Position numbers and translations under genes: made by a program
Source: Oligoflexia bacterium
Lineage (GTDB): Bacteria > Bdellovibrionota_G > JANQFH01
Direction: 5' to 3'
Assembly (NCBI GenBank): GCA_028277945.1
Contig: JANQFH010000007.1
Location: 1 to 50,000, forward strand
Length of the DNA stretch: 50,000 nucleotides
Shown: one piece after another, positions 17,053 through 25,395 of the stretch
Layout of the letters: the number at the start of each line of letters is the position of its first letter
Position numbering within the stretch: position 1 is the first letter of the stretch
The notes under the pieces: model-generated
The model's database searches: none
What the model saw: only the letters and a program-made list of their open reading frames with translations
Told to the model about the DNA's origin: nothing

Positions 17053-17733
17053 ATGCAGACGATCCAGGTTAATCTAGGTTCAGGCAATAAGCTGCCATTG
17101 GGATGGGTTAACATAGACAACTCATGGCATGCGCGCATTTGCCGGTATCCTTGGCTTAAACGGCTGCTGCTTTTTTTCCATGTTATTCCGAGAAGCTATA
17201 AAGCAATAGATTGGCAGGGAGAGGTGCTATTTTATGATATTCTTCGTGGTCTACCGTTTCGCGATAATACTGTCAGTGTTATCTATGCATCCCACATTCT
17301 TGAGCACCTTTTCTTTGAGAGTGCCAAAGTCGTGTTGATGGATGCACATCGTGTGCTCAAGCCCGGAGGCATCTTGCGTGTTATTGTCCCAGATCTGGAT
17401 AGCATCATTGATGCCTATCAGAAGCGACGAGAGAGTGGTGCGGATATGGCGGAGGCGAACCAGATCTTTATACGCAGTTTGGGGATGTGGCCTGCACAGA
17501 TACCACGTGTACCATGGTGGATCCGTTGGTTCCGGGGGCGGTATGATAAAAATCTACATAGGTGGGTTTACAACCACCATCAGCTCGTCGATCTTTTACG
17601 ACACAGCGGTTTTGTAGACATCTGTACAAAGGAGGCCTTTGACAGTCGTATTGCTGATATTGAAGCGATTGAAAACCAACAACGACTTGAAGGGGCGCTC
17701 TGTCTGGAAGCGCTTAAGCCCAGGGTCTCGTGA
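17053..17733 (+). CDS. SAM-dependent methyltransferase of a glycan locus
   Basis: This class I methyltransferase (226 residues) has motif I VNLGSGNKLPLGWVNID at the very N-terminus, then LPFRDNTVSVIYASHILEHL and RVLKPGGILRVIVPDLD. These belong to the Methyltransf_11-like group common in polysaccharide clusters. The frame stays open upstream into the polymerase gene, but the SAM motif begins right after ATG 17053. Its stop overlaps the GTG of the next glycosyltransferase (GTGA). It probably methylates a sugar, a lipid carrier or a glycan end; capping methylation can set chain length in some O-antigens, which is only a possibility here. Confidence 0.85.
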   Translation: MQTIQVNLGSGNKLPLGWVNIDNSWHARICRYPWLKRLLLFFHVIPRSYKAIDWQGEVLFYDILRGLPFRDNTVSVIYASHILEHLFFESAKVVLMDAHRVLKPGGILRVIVPDLDSIIDAYQKRRESGADMAEANQIFIRSLGMWPAQIPRVPWWIRWFRGRYDKNLHRWVYNHHQLVDLLRHSGFVDICTKEAFDSRIADIEAIENQQRLEGALCLEALKPRVS

Positions 17734-18980
17734 CGATCATGGTCGTTGTCTACTTGATATACGATGAGCTTGGTCTTAGCCTCTTGCCTTCACAACTTCT
17801 ACCGTTGTTACGAACGCAGCAGCGCCGTGGGTTTTGCAGTTACGTTATTGCCTTCGTCTCACTGCGAGACTTTTGCAAACCCGCATGGCGGCGCAAGCTA
17901 CGCGCGCGGTTTTGGGATTCCAAGAACCAGAAACCTTACAATATTGTCATGCTACCGAAAATGAGTTGGTTTTTAAACAGCCTGTTATTGCGAGGCTATC
18001 TTTGGCTAAGTCATCGTCGTGGTGAAAAGTTGTTGCTTCACTGTCGTGGGCCATTGGCAACAGCTATTGCCTTGAAAGTGCGGGCGTGGTTGAGACTATC
18101 ACTACGAGTTGTCTATGACGTTCGTGGTATTTCTCCTGAAGAGTGGGAGTACAGTGACGGTTATGGCAAGCGTTTCTATGCCGGTATACTTAAAAGGCTT
18201 GCGGCTGCAGAGAGGCTTGGCTTGGACAGGGCAGATGGAGCCATTTTTATAACTGAGAATCTGCGGCGTTATCTGCTTGAGAAATACCATGTTAGTCCGA
18301 AGCGGTCTATGGTCGTTCCCTGCTACGTGGATACCGAACATCTACGCCAACTACCTGAGAGCTCGGCTGTAGAAGAGTTAAGAGCGGAGCTCAAGGGTCG
18401 ATGTGTACTGATTTACAGTGGTAGTTATGCCGCCTGGCAGATGGTTGCTGAGGTCTTTTCAATCTACCGGATGATAGCCGAAAGGCGAGCAGGGGTCTTT
18501 CTACTGCTGTTGTCACCGCATCAGCAGGCATTTACCGACATCGCCCAAAAAAGTGGTATAAAGAGGAGTGATTACCGGGTTATAACCGGTAGTAGGACTG
18601 AAATCATGCCGTTGTATCGCTTGGCGGATATGGGGTTCTTGTTGCGTGCGAGGCATCCTATCAATGAAGTTGCCGCGCCCGTGAAATTTGCCGAGTATCT
18701 CTACATGGGCGTGCCGGTGATTACTTCAGAGGCCGTGCCCTATTGTGCCGAGGTTATATCCAAGCATGATCTTGGTGTGGTCGTAGACACCGAAAAGACG
18801 CGGTGGAAGGAAGCAGCGGCGGCATCTGTGGTAACACAGCTTAACGATCACCCGCAACTCGTGGCCATGAAGCGTCGTTGCCAAGATTACGCGAGCAAGC
18901 ACCTGGCGTTTTCCGGTTTTGCTGACAGATATAGAGAGTTTTATGCTTCTCTAATGCAAAGTCCGAGAAAGGCTGCATAA
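17730..18980 (+). CDS. Glycosyltransferase, GT4-like
   Basis: The 416-residue product has a GT-B layout. The N-terminal half is divergent and basic (LHCRGPLATAIALKVRAWLRL, VVYDVRGISPEEW). The C-terminal half has the GT4 features VPCYVDTEHLR, LIYSGSYAAWQ, MPLYRLADMGFLLR and PVKFAEYLYMGVPVI, the last in place of the usual E-x7-E segment. It starts at GTG 17730, overlapping the methyltransferase stop, and its TAA overlaps the ATG of the epimerase (TAATG). The gene is thus locked in the middle of the glycan operon. The substrate is unknown. Confidence 0.82.
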   Translation: MTIMVVVYLIYDELGLSLLPSQLLPLLRTQQRRGFCSYVIAFVSLRDFCKPAWRRKLRARFWDSKNQKPYNIVMLPKMSWFLNSLLLRGYLWLSHRRGEKLLLHCRGPLATAIALKVRAWLRLSLRVVYDVRGISPEEWEYSDGYGKRFYAGILKRLAAAERLGLDRADGAIFITENLRRYLLEKYHVSPKRSMVVPCYVDTEHLRQLPESSAVEELRAELKGRCVLIYSGSYAAWQMVAEVFSIYRMIAERRAGVFLLLLSPHQQAFTDIAQKSGIKRSDYRVITGSRTEIMPLYRLADMGFLLRARHPINEVAAPVKFAEYLYMGVPVITSEAVPYCAEVISKHDLGVVVDTEKTRWKEAAAASVVTQLNDHPQLVAMKRRCQDYASKHLAFSGFADRYREFYASLMQSPRKAA

Positions 18981-19894
18981 TGCCAACGGCTTTGGTTACA
19001 GGTGGTGCCGGCTTTATAGGTTCCCATCTAGTCGATGAGCTGGTGGCGAAGAGTTATGATGTGGCAGTGCTCGATAACTTTAGTAATGGCAAGCGTGAGT
19101 ATATCAGCTCTTTGCCATCACAGCGGGTCTTTACGGCAGACATTCGCGATCGTGACCAGGTTGCGCGTGTTGTAAAGGAGTTTCAGCCTGATATAGTCTA
19201 CCACCTTGCTGCCATCCACTTTATACCCTACTGCCTGCAACATCCCTATGAGTCGTTTCAGATCAACGCCATGGGTACCAAGGTCTTGCTTGACAGCTTA
19301 GAGCCGTCACCGCCTAAGGTTCTCTTTTTTGCTTCAACAGCTGCGGTATACGGACCTTCGTTGCAGCCACATCAGGAAGCTGAGCCGCTTGCGCCCATGG
19401 ATCCTTACGGGCTCTCTAAGGTCTGTGGTGAGGAGATGGCGCAGCTCTTTGCCAGTCGCCATCCCAGCTATATTGTCGTTGGCCGCTTTTTTAACGCGAT
19501 TGGGCCACGCGAGACCAACCCGCATCTTCTGCCGGATATCATCAACCAGCTCAACCGTGGTCAGCGGCAGATTTCACTGGGTAATCTCGAGCCTAAACGA
19601 GATTTTCTTCACGTCCGTGATATGGCCAAAGCCGTGCTTGCGGTTACGGAAATGCAAAAAGAGGGTGTGGCCATCTACAATATTGGCTCGGGCAAGCAAT
19701 ACAGCGTTCTTGAGGTCGTGCAGTGTTGTGAAAAAATACTTAATGAGAAGATTGAAATTATGCAAAAGGCACAGCTCAAACGCAAAGTAGAGCGGCCAAG
19801 CTTGCTTGCCGGCATTGACAAGATTCGCGCAGCTGTTGGTTGGCAGCCCACGACGTCATTGCAAGCAACGCTTGAGGAATTGTTGGCTAAGTAA
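18980..19894 (+). CDS. NAD-dependent sugar epimerase/dehydratase
   Basis: This extended short-chain dehydrogenase acts on nucleotide sugars. The Rossmann motif GGAGFIGSHL binds NAD. FFASTAAVYG supplies the active-site serine or threonine, and YGLSK supplies the catalytic tyrosine and lysine. RFFNAIGPRETNPHLLPDII and KRDFLHVRDMA are typical of UDP-glucose 4-epimerase-like enzymes. At 304 residues it is compact. It is translationally coupled to the upstream glycosyltransferase and ends 14 bases before the next, so it probably supplies a UDP-sugar for this locus. Whether it makes UDP-galactose or another sugar cannot be told. Confidence 0.9.
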   Translation: MPTALVTGGAGFIGSHLVDELVAKSYDVAVLDNFSNGKREYISSLPSQRVFTADIRDRDQVARVVKEFQPDIVYHLAAIHFIPYCLQHPYESFQINAMGTKVLLDSLEPSPPKVLFFASTAAVYGPSLQPHQEAEPLAPMDPYGLSKVCGEEMAQLFASRHPSYIVVGRFFNAIGPRETNPHLLPDIINQLNRGQRQISLGNLEPKRDFLHVRDMAKAVLAVTEMQKEGVAIYNIGSGKQYSVLEVVQCCEKILNEKIEIMQKAQLKRKVERPSLLAGIDKIRAAVGWQPTTSLQATLEELLAK

Positions 19895-19908
19895 TTTGTC
19901 ACCTGCCC

Positions 19909-21015
19909 ATGCGGATTGCGATCGTTAACCATGGACTCTTTCCCTATCTACTCGGGGGTATGGAACGGCATACCACCTTTCTTGCCAATCATCTGGTTGA
20001 ACTTGGAGTTGAGGTTGATGTGCTTGTTCCTGAGATTGACCCAGAAATTGCCAGTAGCTCTCAAGAGTTGGACTTTCACTTCCAGATCATTGAACTGCCA
20101 TGGCCTAAATCACCTCTGTGGCTAAGGTCCAACTATCTGTTTTCCTGCCATGTGCGGCAGCATCTGCTCAGCCAGACATACGCTACCGTCTACTGCCAGG
20201 GCTTCAATGGCTGGGCCTATTTGACCGACCCTAGTCGCCAGCGTCGGACTCGCTGTATCTATAACCCCCATGGGCTTGAGATGTTTAAGACCGTGGGGCT
20301 CTGGCAGACTTTTAAGCATTTGCCTATGCGCTACGCGGCGAGAGTGCAAGCACGCCACGCTGACAAAGTGGTCTCTTTAGGGGGGCATCTTACCGAACAG
20401 GTTAGGAGCTATCTCAAGGTGGATAGGAGGCGTATTGTCGTTCTACCCAATGCCGTCGATCTGCAATACATTGACTCCTATAGACAGAGAGAGCTGAAAC
20501 GCAGACCCAGCCAGTTTATCTTTGTTGGTCGACTTGCCGCCAACAAGGGTATAGAGACGCTCTGCCGCGCCTTTAGCAGCTTGAGTGTTGGTAATCTCTT
20601 GGTTGTTGGCTCGGGGCCTTTGGAGGCCATGCTGCGGCAACGGTACAAAAGCAAACAAATACAGTTTCTTGGTAACGTGGATGATGCGCAGCTATTCAAG
20701 CTCTATCAAGAGAGTGACTGCTTTGTCTTTGCCAGCCTCTACGAGGGTATGCCAACGGTTATCTTGGAGGCGATGGCCTCAGGTCTGCCCATCATCGCCA
20801 CCGATATTGGTGCCGTGGCTACGATGGTAGATAAGACAAACGGCTTTGTTGTGGCTCCAGGCTCTATTTCTCAGCTCGCAGATGCATTGAGCGCCTTTCA
20901 CACGCTCAATGACCGGCAGAAAGACCATCTTCGCGCTTGTTCGCGCCAGCGAGTTGAAGAGCGGTTCACCTGGCCGATCATTGCTAGAGCCACACTAGAT
21001 CTGCTAAACGTGTAG
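19909..21015 (+). CDS. Glycosyltransferase, GT4 family
   Basis: This canonical 368-residue GT4 enzyme opens with IVNHGLFPYLLGGMERHTTFLANHL, the glycine-rich acceptor loop. It continues with VVLPNAVDLQYI, IFVGRLAANKGIETL and VVGSGPLEAML, and has the nucleotide-sugar motif SLYEGMPTVILEAMASGLPIIATDIGA. It is the last gene of the plus-strand glycan operon and ends 34 bases before the convergent stop of the 590-residue exported protein. No flippase, initiating phosphoglycosyl transferase or ABC exporter lies in the window, so the rest of the glycan pathway must be elsewhere. Confidence 0.92.
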   Translation: MRIAIVNHGLFPYLLGGMERHTTFLANHLVELGVEVDVLVPEIDPEIASSSQELDFHFQIIELPWPKSPLWLRSNYLFSCHVRQHLLSQTYATVYCQGFNGWAYLTDPSRQRRTRCIYNPHGLEMFKTVGLWQTFKHLPMRYAARVQARHADKVVSLGGHLTEQVRSYLKVDRRRIVVLPNAVDLQYIDSYRQRELKRRPSQFIFVGRLAANKGIETLCRAFSSLSVGNLLVVGSGPLEAMLRQRYKSKQIQFLGNVDDAQLFKLYQESDCFVFASLYEGMPTVILEAMASGLPIIATDIGAVATMVDKTNGFVVAPGSISQLADALSAFHTLNDRQKDHLRACSRQRVEERFTWPIIARATLDLLNV

Positions 21016-21049
21016 TGTTTGGCTCCTGCTCTGTAGTTCTGCTTTTGAG

Positions 21050-22822
21050 CTATTCGCTTGTTTGCCCTAACAGGCCATCTTCATTAACAACAAAACCAAC
21101 ATTGTGTGACAGGGGCTGGAAATCGAATGTGGCAAATGATTTTTCTATCTTCAGCAGAGCTTCTACAGCCTCTTGCTCGTTTGCTACGAGTCCATGTATG
21201 TTGGTTGTGCCAATAAGATTGTGGCAGCTCTGTCTTAGCCTCTGCTTACCTTCGTTAGTATCCATACTAACGCCCTCTGCTTCAATGGCTATCCTCTCAA
21301 CACGAATAAGGGCCGCGAGCAGCGTCATTATAAGGTGTCGACCCCACCTGTCGGAACGGAAGAGCTCTGCCAAGTTCTCCGCCTGCTCGTAATCATCAGG
21401 CACCAAGGCAGCACAGTCGAGACGTCCAGGCAAGGTATAGATCTGTCTGGCCAGCTCATCTCCAAGACCCAGACGGTAGAGAGCGACATGAAATTTAAAC
21501 GAGCCAACTATAAAGGGGGCAAATAGAGAAAATCCAGGATCGCGATCCTGGCTACAGAAGGTCCTGTCGAGTAGAAAGGCTATGGCGTCAGAGCCGTCGA
21601 CTGCAGCCCAGGCGACCCAAAGATTTATGCTACGGACTGTCTGAAGGCTTTCCGTGGCCGATAACCTTTCGTGATAGAATTCACTGAGGTTGTTGCTGAC
21701 TTGCATACGAACGGGCTCCAGATAGTCGAAGAACAATTGGTCGAGCTCTGATTTACTTTGCTCCTGCACTAGAGCTGAAATTGAGAAGATTTGCCGATGT
21801 CCGCTATAGTAGCGGTCTAAGATAGGCACTATCTCATCGAGTAGCACGTTATCAACATAATCAACATAGCGGCTTGAACCTCCAGCCTTGCGTCGGTTTT
21901 CAATGGCTCTGTAACCTGCGATCAGCCACTCTATGATCATCCTATAGCCTCTAAGAGTTAAAAGCCTATCTCTATATAGCCGTTTGAGAGCAGCAAATAA
22001 GAGAGTCGGAAGCCTTTCAGAGTACTGAGGTGTATGTAGCAAATGGTTGAGTGCGCTTAAGCCGTTCTCATGCTGTAAGCTCAATATTGCCCAGATGAGC
22101 TTTTCAGCTTGCCGCCAATCACTATTGGATTCAGCCAGCTGCAGACGATGGGCCAGGTTGGCGATGATCTCTTGCGTAGGTAAAACATTGAGTAGGTAGT
22201 CTTTTGAGTTGCCGGGGGTGAGTGAGACCATCTGACTTTTGTGTAGCTGGATAGACGGAGGTGTAGAAGCGGGGTAGGTTAGCAGGTCAGCAGCTTGACA
22301 GCCATTTTCGTTAAAAAAGATCAGCAGACCGAAATCGCGGTCCTCGACGGCTATGCTAGGAATTCTTGTGGCCTTGAAATAGAGAAATGGGCTGTCGTAA
22401 GAAGCTTCATCCTCACCTAGATAGAGTTCAAACTCCATGGCGACGGTCGGTGCAAGTCCGTAGGTTCTTAGTAGGTAGGCAACACCAAGAGTCAGAGCAT
22501 CGTAAAAACGGCTTTGTTGTTGCGGTCCAAAATTGGCTAGCACTGTTGCTATCGGCTGCTGCAAGTGTAGATTTGCGAAGGGATCAGTCGCTGCTGTCAG
22601 CTCAGCCATGGTAAAGGGGTATTTTTTCAGCTTGGCGAGCTGTTGGCTTAAGCTAGGCTGCTCTTTGGCGGCTGTTGCACCACGGCTCTCGGTAAAATCC
22701 ACCAGCTTGCGAACGCCGGTCGTCTCTCGTGATTGTGCATGAGCCAGTGGTTTAACGGTTACAGAGAGTAGTAGGAGGGCTGTGATGGAGAGCCCTGTTA
22801 TCTGCCTGAAGCACTGGGTCAT
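21050..22822 (-). CDS. Large exported protein of unknown function
   Basis: I do not recognise the family. The 590-residue product starts with a signal peptide (FRQITGLSITALLLLSVTVKPLAHA). The rest is largely helical, with leucine-rich stretches (QEIIANLAHRLQLAES, LPTLLFAALKRLYRDRLLTLRGYRMIIEWLI) that suggest HEAT- or TPR-like solenoid repeats, but no clear repeat unit can be counted. Four cysteines fall after the signal. No catalytic motif is evident. The start is ATG 22822. It converges on the glycan operon and lies 65 bases downstream of the lipoprotein gene on the same strand. A periplasmic role is likely from the signal peptide only. Confidence 0.7.
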   Translation of the reverse strand: MTQCFRQITGLSITALLLLSVTVKPLAHAQSRETTGVRKLVDFTESRGATAAKEQPSLSQQLAKLKKYPFTMAELTAATDPFANLHLQQPIATVLANFGPQQQSRFYDALTLGVAYLLRTYGLAPTVAMEFELYLGEDEASYDSPFLYFKATRIPSIAVEDRDFGLLIFFNENGCQAADLLTYPASTPPSIQLHKSQMVSLTPGNSKDYLLNVLPTQEIIANLAHRLQLAESNSDWRQAEKLIWAILSLQHENGLSALNHLLHTPQYSERLPTLLFAALKRLYRDRLLTLRGYRMIIEWLIAGYRAIENRRKAGGSSRYVDYVDNVLLDEIVPILDRYYSGHRQIFSISALVQEQSKSELDQLFFDYLEPVRMQVSNNLSEFYHERLSATESLQTVRSINLWVAWAAVDGSDAIAFLLDRTFCSQDRDPGFSLFAPFIVGSFKFHVALYRLGLGDELARQIYTLPGRLDCAALVPDDYEQAENLAELFRSDRWGRHLIMTLLAALIRVERIAIEAEGVSMDTNEGKQRLRQSCHNLIGTTNIHGLVANEQEAVEALLKIEKSFATFDFQPLSHNVGFVVNEDGLLGQTSE

Positions 22823-22887
22823 TTTTTACCTGTAGCTGACGCAACATATCAAAGACAGGCAATTGTGTCAATCATCCAGGCTAGTTA

Positions 22888-23328
22888 TTAACGCAAACAC
22901 GTCAAAGTGCCGAAAAAGATGAGCGTTTGTCCACTGGTGGCAATGCTGTGGAGGATGACCTGTGCCTCAATCTCATTGGCCCCAGAGAAGGCGCTCACAT
23001 CGAGGTTGAGCTCTGTTACCACCTGACTTCCTACGCCCAGCTGTAGCGCGCTAAAGAGCGTTGCTAACTCCTCGGCTCCCAAGTTATTGACCTGATTGGC
23101 TGCCGACAAGGGGTTGGTGAGAGATATCTGCATCAGGTGCAACACAACGCTGTTGGCGCTAGTATTGGTAAGAGTAAGCTGAGTTTGGCACTGCTCTGCG
23201 GTAATGGTGGCCTCTGTCGGAGAAAACTGCAGTGCCGCTGTGGTCACGGTGGTAGCGTCATTGCTACCACAAGCGACAACACAGCATAGACAGAGGGATA
23301 CGACGATGCCGAACTCTAGTAGTCGCAT
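22888..23328 (-). CDS. Small predicted lipoprotein
   Basis: The 146-residue product has a signal sequence ending in VVAC-GSND. This fits a lipobox with cysteine 20 as the lipidated residue; there is no aspartate at +2, so outer-membrane sorting is likely. The mature part is rich in T, S, N and beta-forming residues (LQFSPTEATITAEQCQTQLTLTNTSANSVVLHLMQISL) and reads like a single immunoglobulin-like fold. No family is recognised. It starts one base after the stop of the beta-barrel gene at 23330-23866, so the two are cotranscribed and may act together in the outer membrane. Confidence 0.72.
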   Translation of the reverse strand: MRLLEFGIVVSLCLCCVVACGSNDATTVTTAALQFSPTEATITAEQCQTQLTLTNTSANSVVLHLMQISLTNPLSAANQVNNLGAEELATLFSALQLGVGSQVVTELNLDVSAFSGANEIEAQVILHSIATSGQTLIFFGTLTCLR

Positions 23329-23329
23329 A

Positions 23330-23866
23330 CTAAAAGGCGTACTCTAAACCCACCCGTAGAAATTCCAAGGCGTGAAACGGCCCACCATTTTTTTGAAAGA
23401 TGCTCTCCTCAGAAACCTGATAGGTTAACTGCACACCATCAACGCCAAGGAGATGAAACAGGTCATAGCGTAGGCCAAGTCCAATACGAAAACCAACACT
23501 GGTATCCGGGTCGATTAACAGGATGCCTTCACCCTTCACAAAAGGGCTGAACATACGCAACGGCAACAGGTAGAAGAGGCCACCAAAAGCAAGACCTCGA
23601 TCATCAGGATCTTCGCTTGCGGACTCCAACTCTGCCTCAAATGCGGCAGTTAGTACCATATTGGCGTTGAGGTAGTAACCGAAGAAGATAGCTAGCTGTA
23701 GCTGGCCAACCTCTCCACTTAGCGCCGAGTCGTCGATAAACAGTTTATTAGAAAGTGATGCACCAACCACTCCTTGTTTGGCAACAACTGAGAACGGTAG
23801 TAACAAAAGCAAGACAATAATGATTTTCATGGTCATAGAAACAACTGTTTTGTTTTTGCTTCGCAT
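23330..23866 (-). CDS. Predicted outer-membrane beta-barrel protein
   Basis: A signal peptide (MTMKIIIVLLLLLPFSVVA after a basic lead) is followed by about 150 residues of alternating strands (LQLAIFFGYYLNANMVLTAAFEAEL, GLAFGGLFYLLPL, FRIGLGLRYDL) ending in phenylalanine (LRVGLEYAF). The terminal aromatic residue is typical of barrels recognised by BamA. The size suggests eight strands. The frame extends to a GTG at 23920, but those codons lie inside hairpin repeat C, so ATG 23866 (or 23836) is preferred. It is followed at once by a lipoprotein gene. Specific function is unknown. Confidence 0.75.
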   Translation of the reverse strand: MRSKNKTVVSMTMKIIIVLLLLLPFSVVAKQGVVGASLSNKLFIDDSALSGEVGQLQLAIFFGYYLNANMVLTAAFEAELESASEDPDDRGLAFGGLFYLLPLRMFSPFVKGEGILLIDPDTSVGFRIGLGLRYDLFHLLGVDGVQLTYQVSEESIFQKNGGPFHALEFLRVGLEYAF

Positions 23867-23875
23867 GCCTTCATT

Positions 23876-23962
23876 AGCGATGGTACGACAACCTTCGAGA
23901 AATGGCTCGGCTCGTTCCACTCGCCTGCGCTTTATTTTCTCTCAGGTTATCGTACCATCGCT
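23876..23962 (+). repeat. Hairpin repeat C (type-2 arms)
   Basis: Left arm agcgatggtacgacaacct (23876-23894) pairs with 23944-23962 in 18 of 19 positions. Against hairpin B the arm differs at three adjacent positions, and the opposite strand changes to keep the pairs. The core at 23902-23935 is atggctcg...tgcgctttat with the gctcgttccactcg middle. It lies 10 bases upstream of the barrel gene's ATG and gives its false N-terminal extension. Confidence 0.88.
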
Positions 23963-24011
23963 ATTGGAGAGCGTGTGCAACATAATTTAGCAGTCACTTT
24001 ATCTAACCTCG

Positions 24012-24090
24012 TTTCTGCAGGCGTGTCCAATAGGCCTGAGGCGAAATCAAGTGCAGGAGGCCGGAGGCCGACGAGCCATTAGACGCAGAA
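24012..24090 (-). repeat. Hairpin repeat D (type-1 arms, degraded)
   Basis: The outer stem tttctgc/gcagaaa (24012-24018 with 24084-24090) encloses a left arm (gcaggcgtgtccaataggcct) that matches hairpin A's right arm read in reverse. The opposite arm has been shortened by a deletion. The core ends gacgagccat at 24079 and has the tcggcctcc middle in reverse. With C it forms the inverted counterpart of the A-B unit. The remaining 137 bases up to the gene at 24228 show no gene and no clear promoter. Confidence 0.75.
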
Positions 24091-24227
24091 AGAGTTTACA
24101 AAATATCAAACTGGGCAGCAAACTAGCAAAAATGGTAGTAAGGTCCAGTAAAGGTTAGCTATTTTGTTGCCAGTGGTGGTATTCGATAGTACGTTAGATT
24201 TCTATTCTAGATCTTGGTCTATTTGGG

Positions 24228-25376
24228 ATGCGAACGAAAATAGCCACAGGTTTACTCGCTTGCTCTCTACTGCTTTTAGGTAGTCCTGGACTGTATGCTG
24301 AGATCAGTCCCGATAGCGATGCAGCTCCCAGCCAACTCTTTGGCGTTGTCGAGGCAAGCCGTCTCAACGTGCGTCAAGGTCCTGGTCTTGATTTTAACCT
24401 TGTGCGTGTGTTGCAACAGGGGACCCAGGTCGTCATTTTAGAGCGTGATCCGCTCACCGGTTGGTTTTCGATTGCCGCGACCACAGCACCCAAGGAGGCT
24501 GTTGGCTGGGTAAGCCCGGACTACGTCAGCGTTAAGGCTGAGTTGCAACAAGAGAACGAGGCTGTTGACCTAGAGGGTGCCACGCAGAAAGAAGTTAGCG
24601 AAGAGACGGGACAACCTGCCCCCGCAGTGGTGCCGGAACCTGCTGCTGAGGCCACGACCGTTCCGACGGTCAGCGAACCTGAAACCGTTGTGCAACAGCA
24701 AGGCGATGAACTCCCAGGCGAGCCTATGCCCTCCACAGAGCCGCAAGCCGAAACAGCGGAGGCTGAGGAGTCGGAGGCTACTGCGCCTGCGCTGGAACAG
24801 GAAGCGGTCACCGCAGATTCGTTGCAGCCCGCAGACTCTGCGACAGCCCCGGCTACGGAGATCGCTGCTGTACCTACCGAAGAGCAGGAAATTTTAACAG
24901 CTGAGACGAGCGATTGGCAACTTGACGGCCGCAAGGTCTTTTTGCAGCTGAGTCCTGGTTTCAACCGAGTTATAGAAGACCGTGGCGGACAGGTGGAAGA
25001 GGATGCCTTTCGTATTACTGGTGTGGCTGGTGTAGAGATCGTCGGCGGTTTTTTCTTTGAAGTCATCTACAGCTTTACAGCCTTGCGTCCATCCCAGTCG
25101 ACCCACGAGGTAGGTGGGGGGTGGCGTTATCAGCGACAGTTGTTTTGGCGCTGGCTGCCCTATCTGTCGGCAGATCTGTTTTACTCCAATGTCTTTGATT
25201 CAGATCACGTCGGCATTCGTGGTTCTGCTGGCTTGACCTTTGATTTTGGTGGTGACTACTACAAGGTGCTCTTTGGTCCCTTTCTAGATTACAATCGGGT
25301 CTTTCTTGGTGATCCAGCTGACCTAGAGAGTCTAGTTTTTGGTGCGGCGCTGATTCTGATGGATTCTAATATTTAG
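24228..25376 (+). CDS. Exported SH3-domain protein with acidic linker and C-terminal barrel-like domain
   Basis: The 382-residue product has a signal peptide (IATGLLACSLLLLGSPGLYA). A clear bacterial SH3 domain covers about 35-102 (EASRLNVRQGPGLDFNLVRVLQQGTQVVILE...GWVSPDYVSV). A linker rich in E, P, A and T follows to about residue 225. The C-terminal part alternates polar and hydrophobic residues with many aromatics (FFFEVIYSFTAL, LPYLSADLFYSNVFDS) like an outer-membrane barrel. SH3b domains of this type often bind peptidoglycan. The linker length would let the domain span the periplasm. The kinase gene begins 19 bases downstream, so cotranscription is possible. Confidence 0.75.
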   Translation: MRTKIATGLLACSLLLLGSPGLYAEISPDSDAAPSQLFGVVEASRLNVRQGPGLDFNLVRVLQQGTQVVILERDPLTGWFSIAATTAPKEAVGWVSPDYVSVKAELQQENEAVDLEGATQKEVSEETGQPAPAVVPEPAAEATTVPTVSEPETVVQQQGDELPGEPMPSTEPQAETAEAEESEATAPALEQEAVTADSLQPADSATAPATEIAAVPTEEQEILTAETSDWQLDGRKVFLQLSPGFNRVIEDRGGQVEEDAFRITGVAGVEIVGGFFFEVIYSFTALRPSQSTHEVGGGWRYQRQLFWRWLPYLSADLFYSNVFDSDHVGIRGSAGLTFDFGGDYYKVLFGPFLDYNRVFLGDPADLESLVFGAALILMDSNI

Positions 25377-25395
25377 CTAATCTCTGATTGGATCT

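Noticed and set aside
23867-23920. N-terminal extension of the barrel gene starting MERAEP
   Set aside because: It lies in hairpin repeat C; the signal peptide begins downstream at 23866 or 23836.
24521-25066. 181-codon serine/alanine-rich frame opposite the SH3 gene
   Set aside because: Shadow of the repetitive E/P/A/T linker on the other strand; composition is a mirror of that linker.
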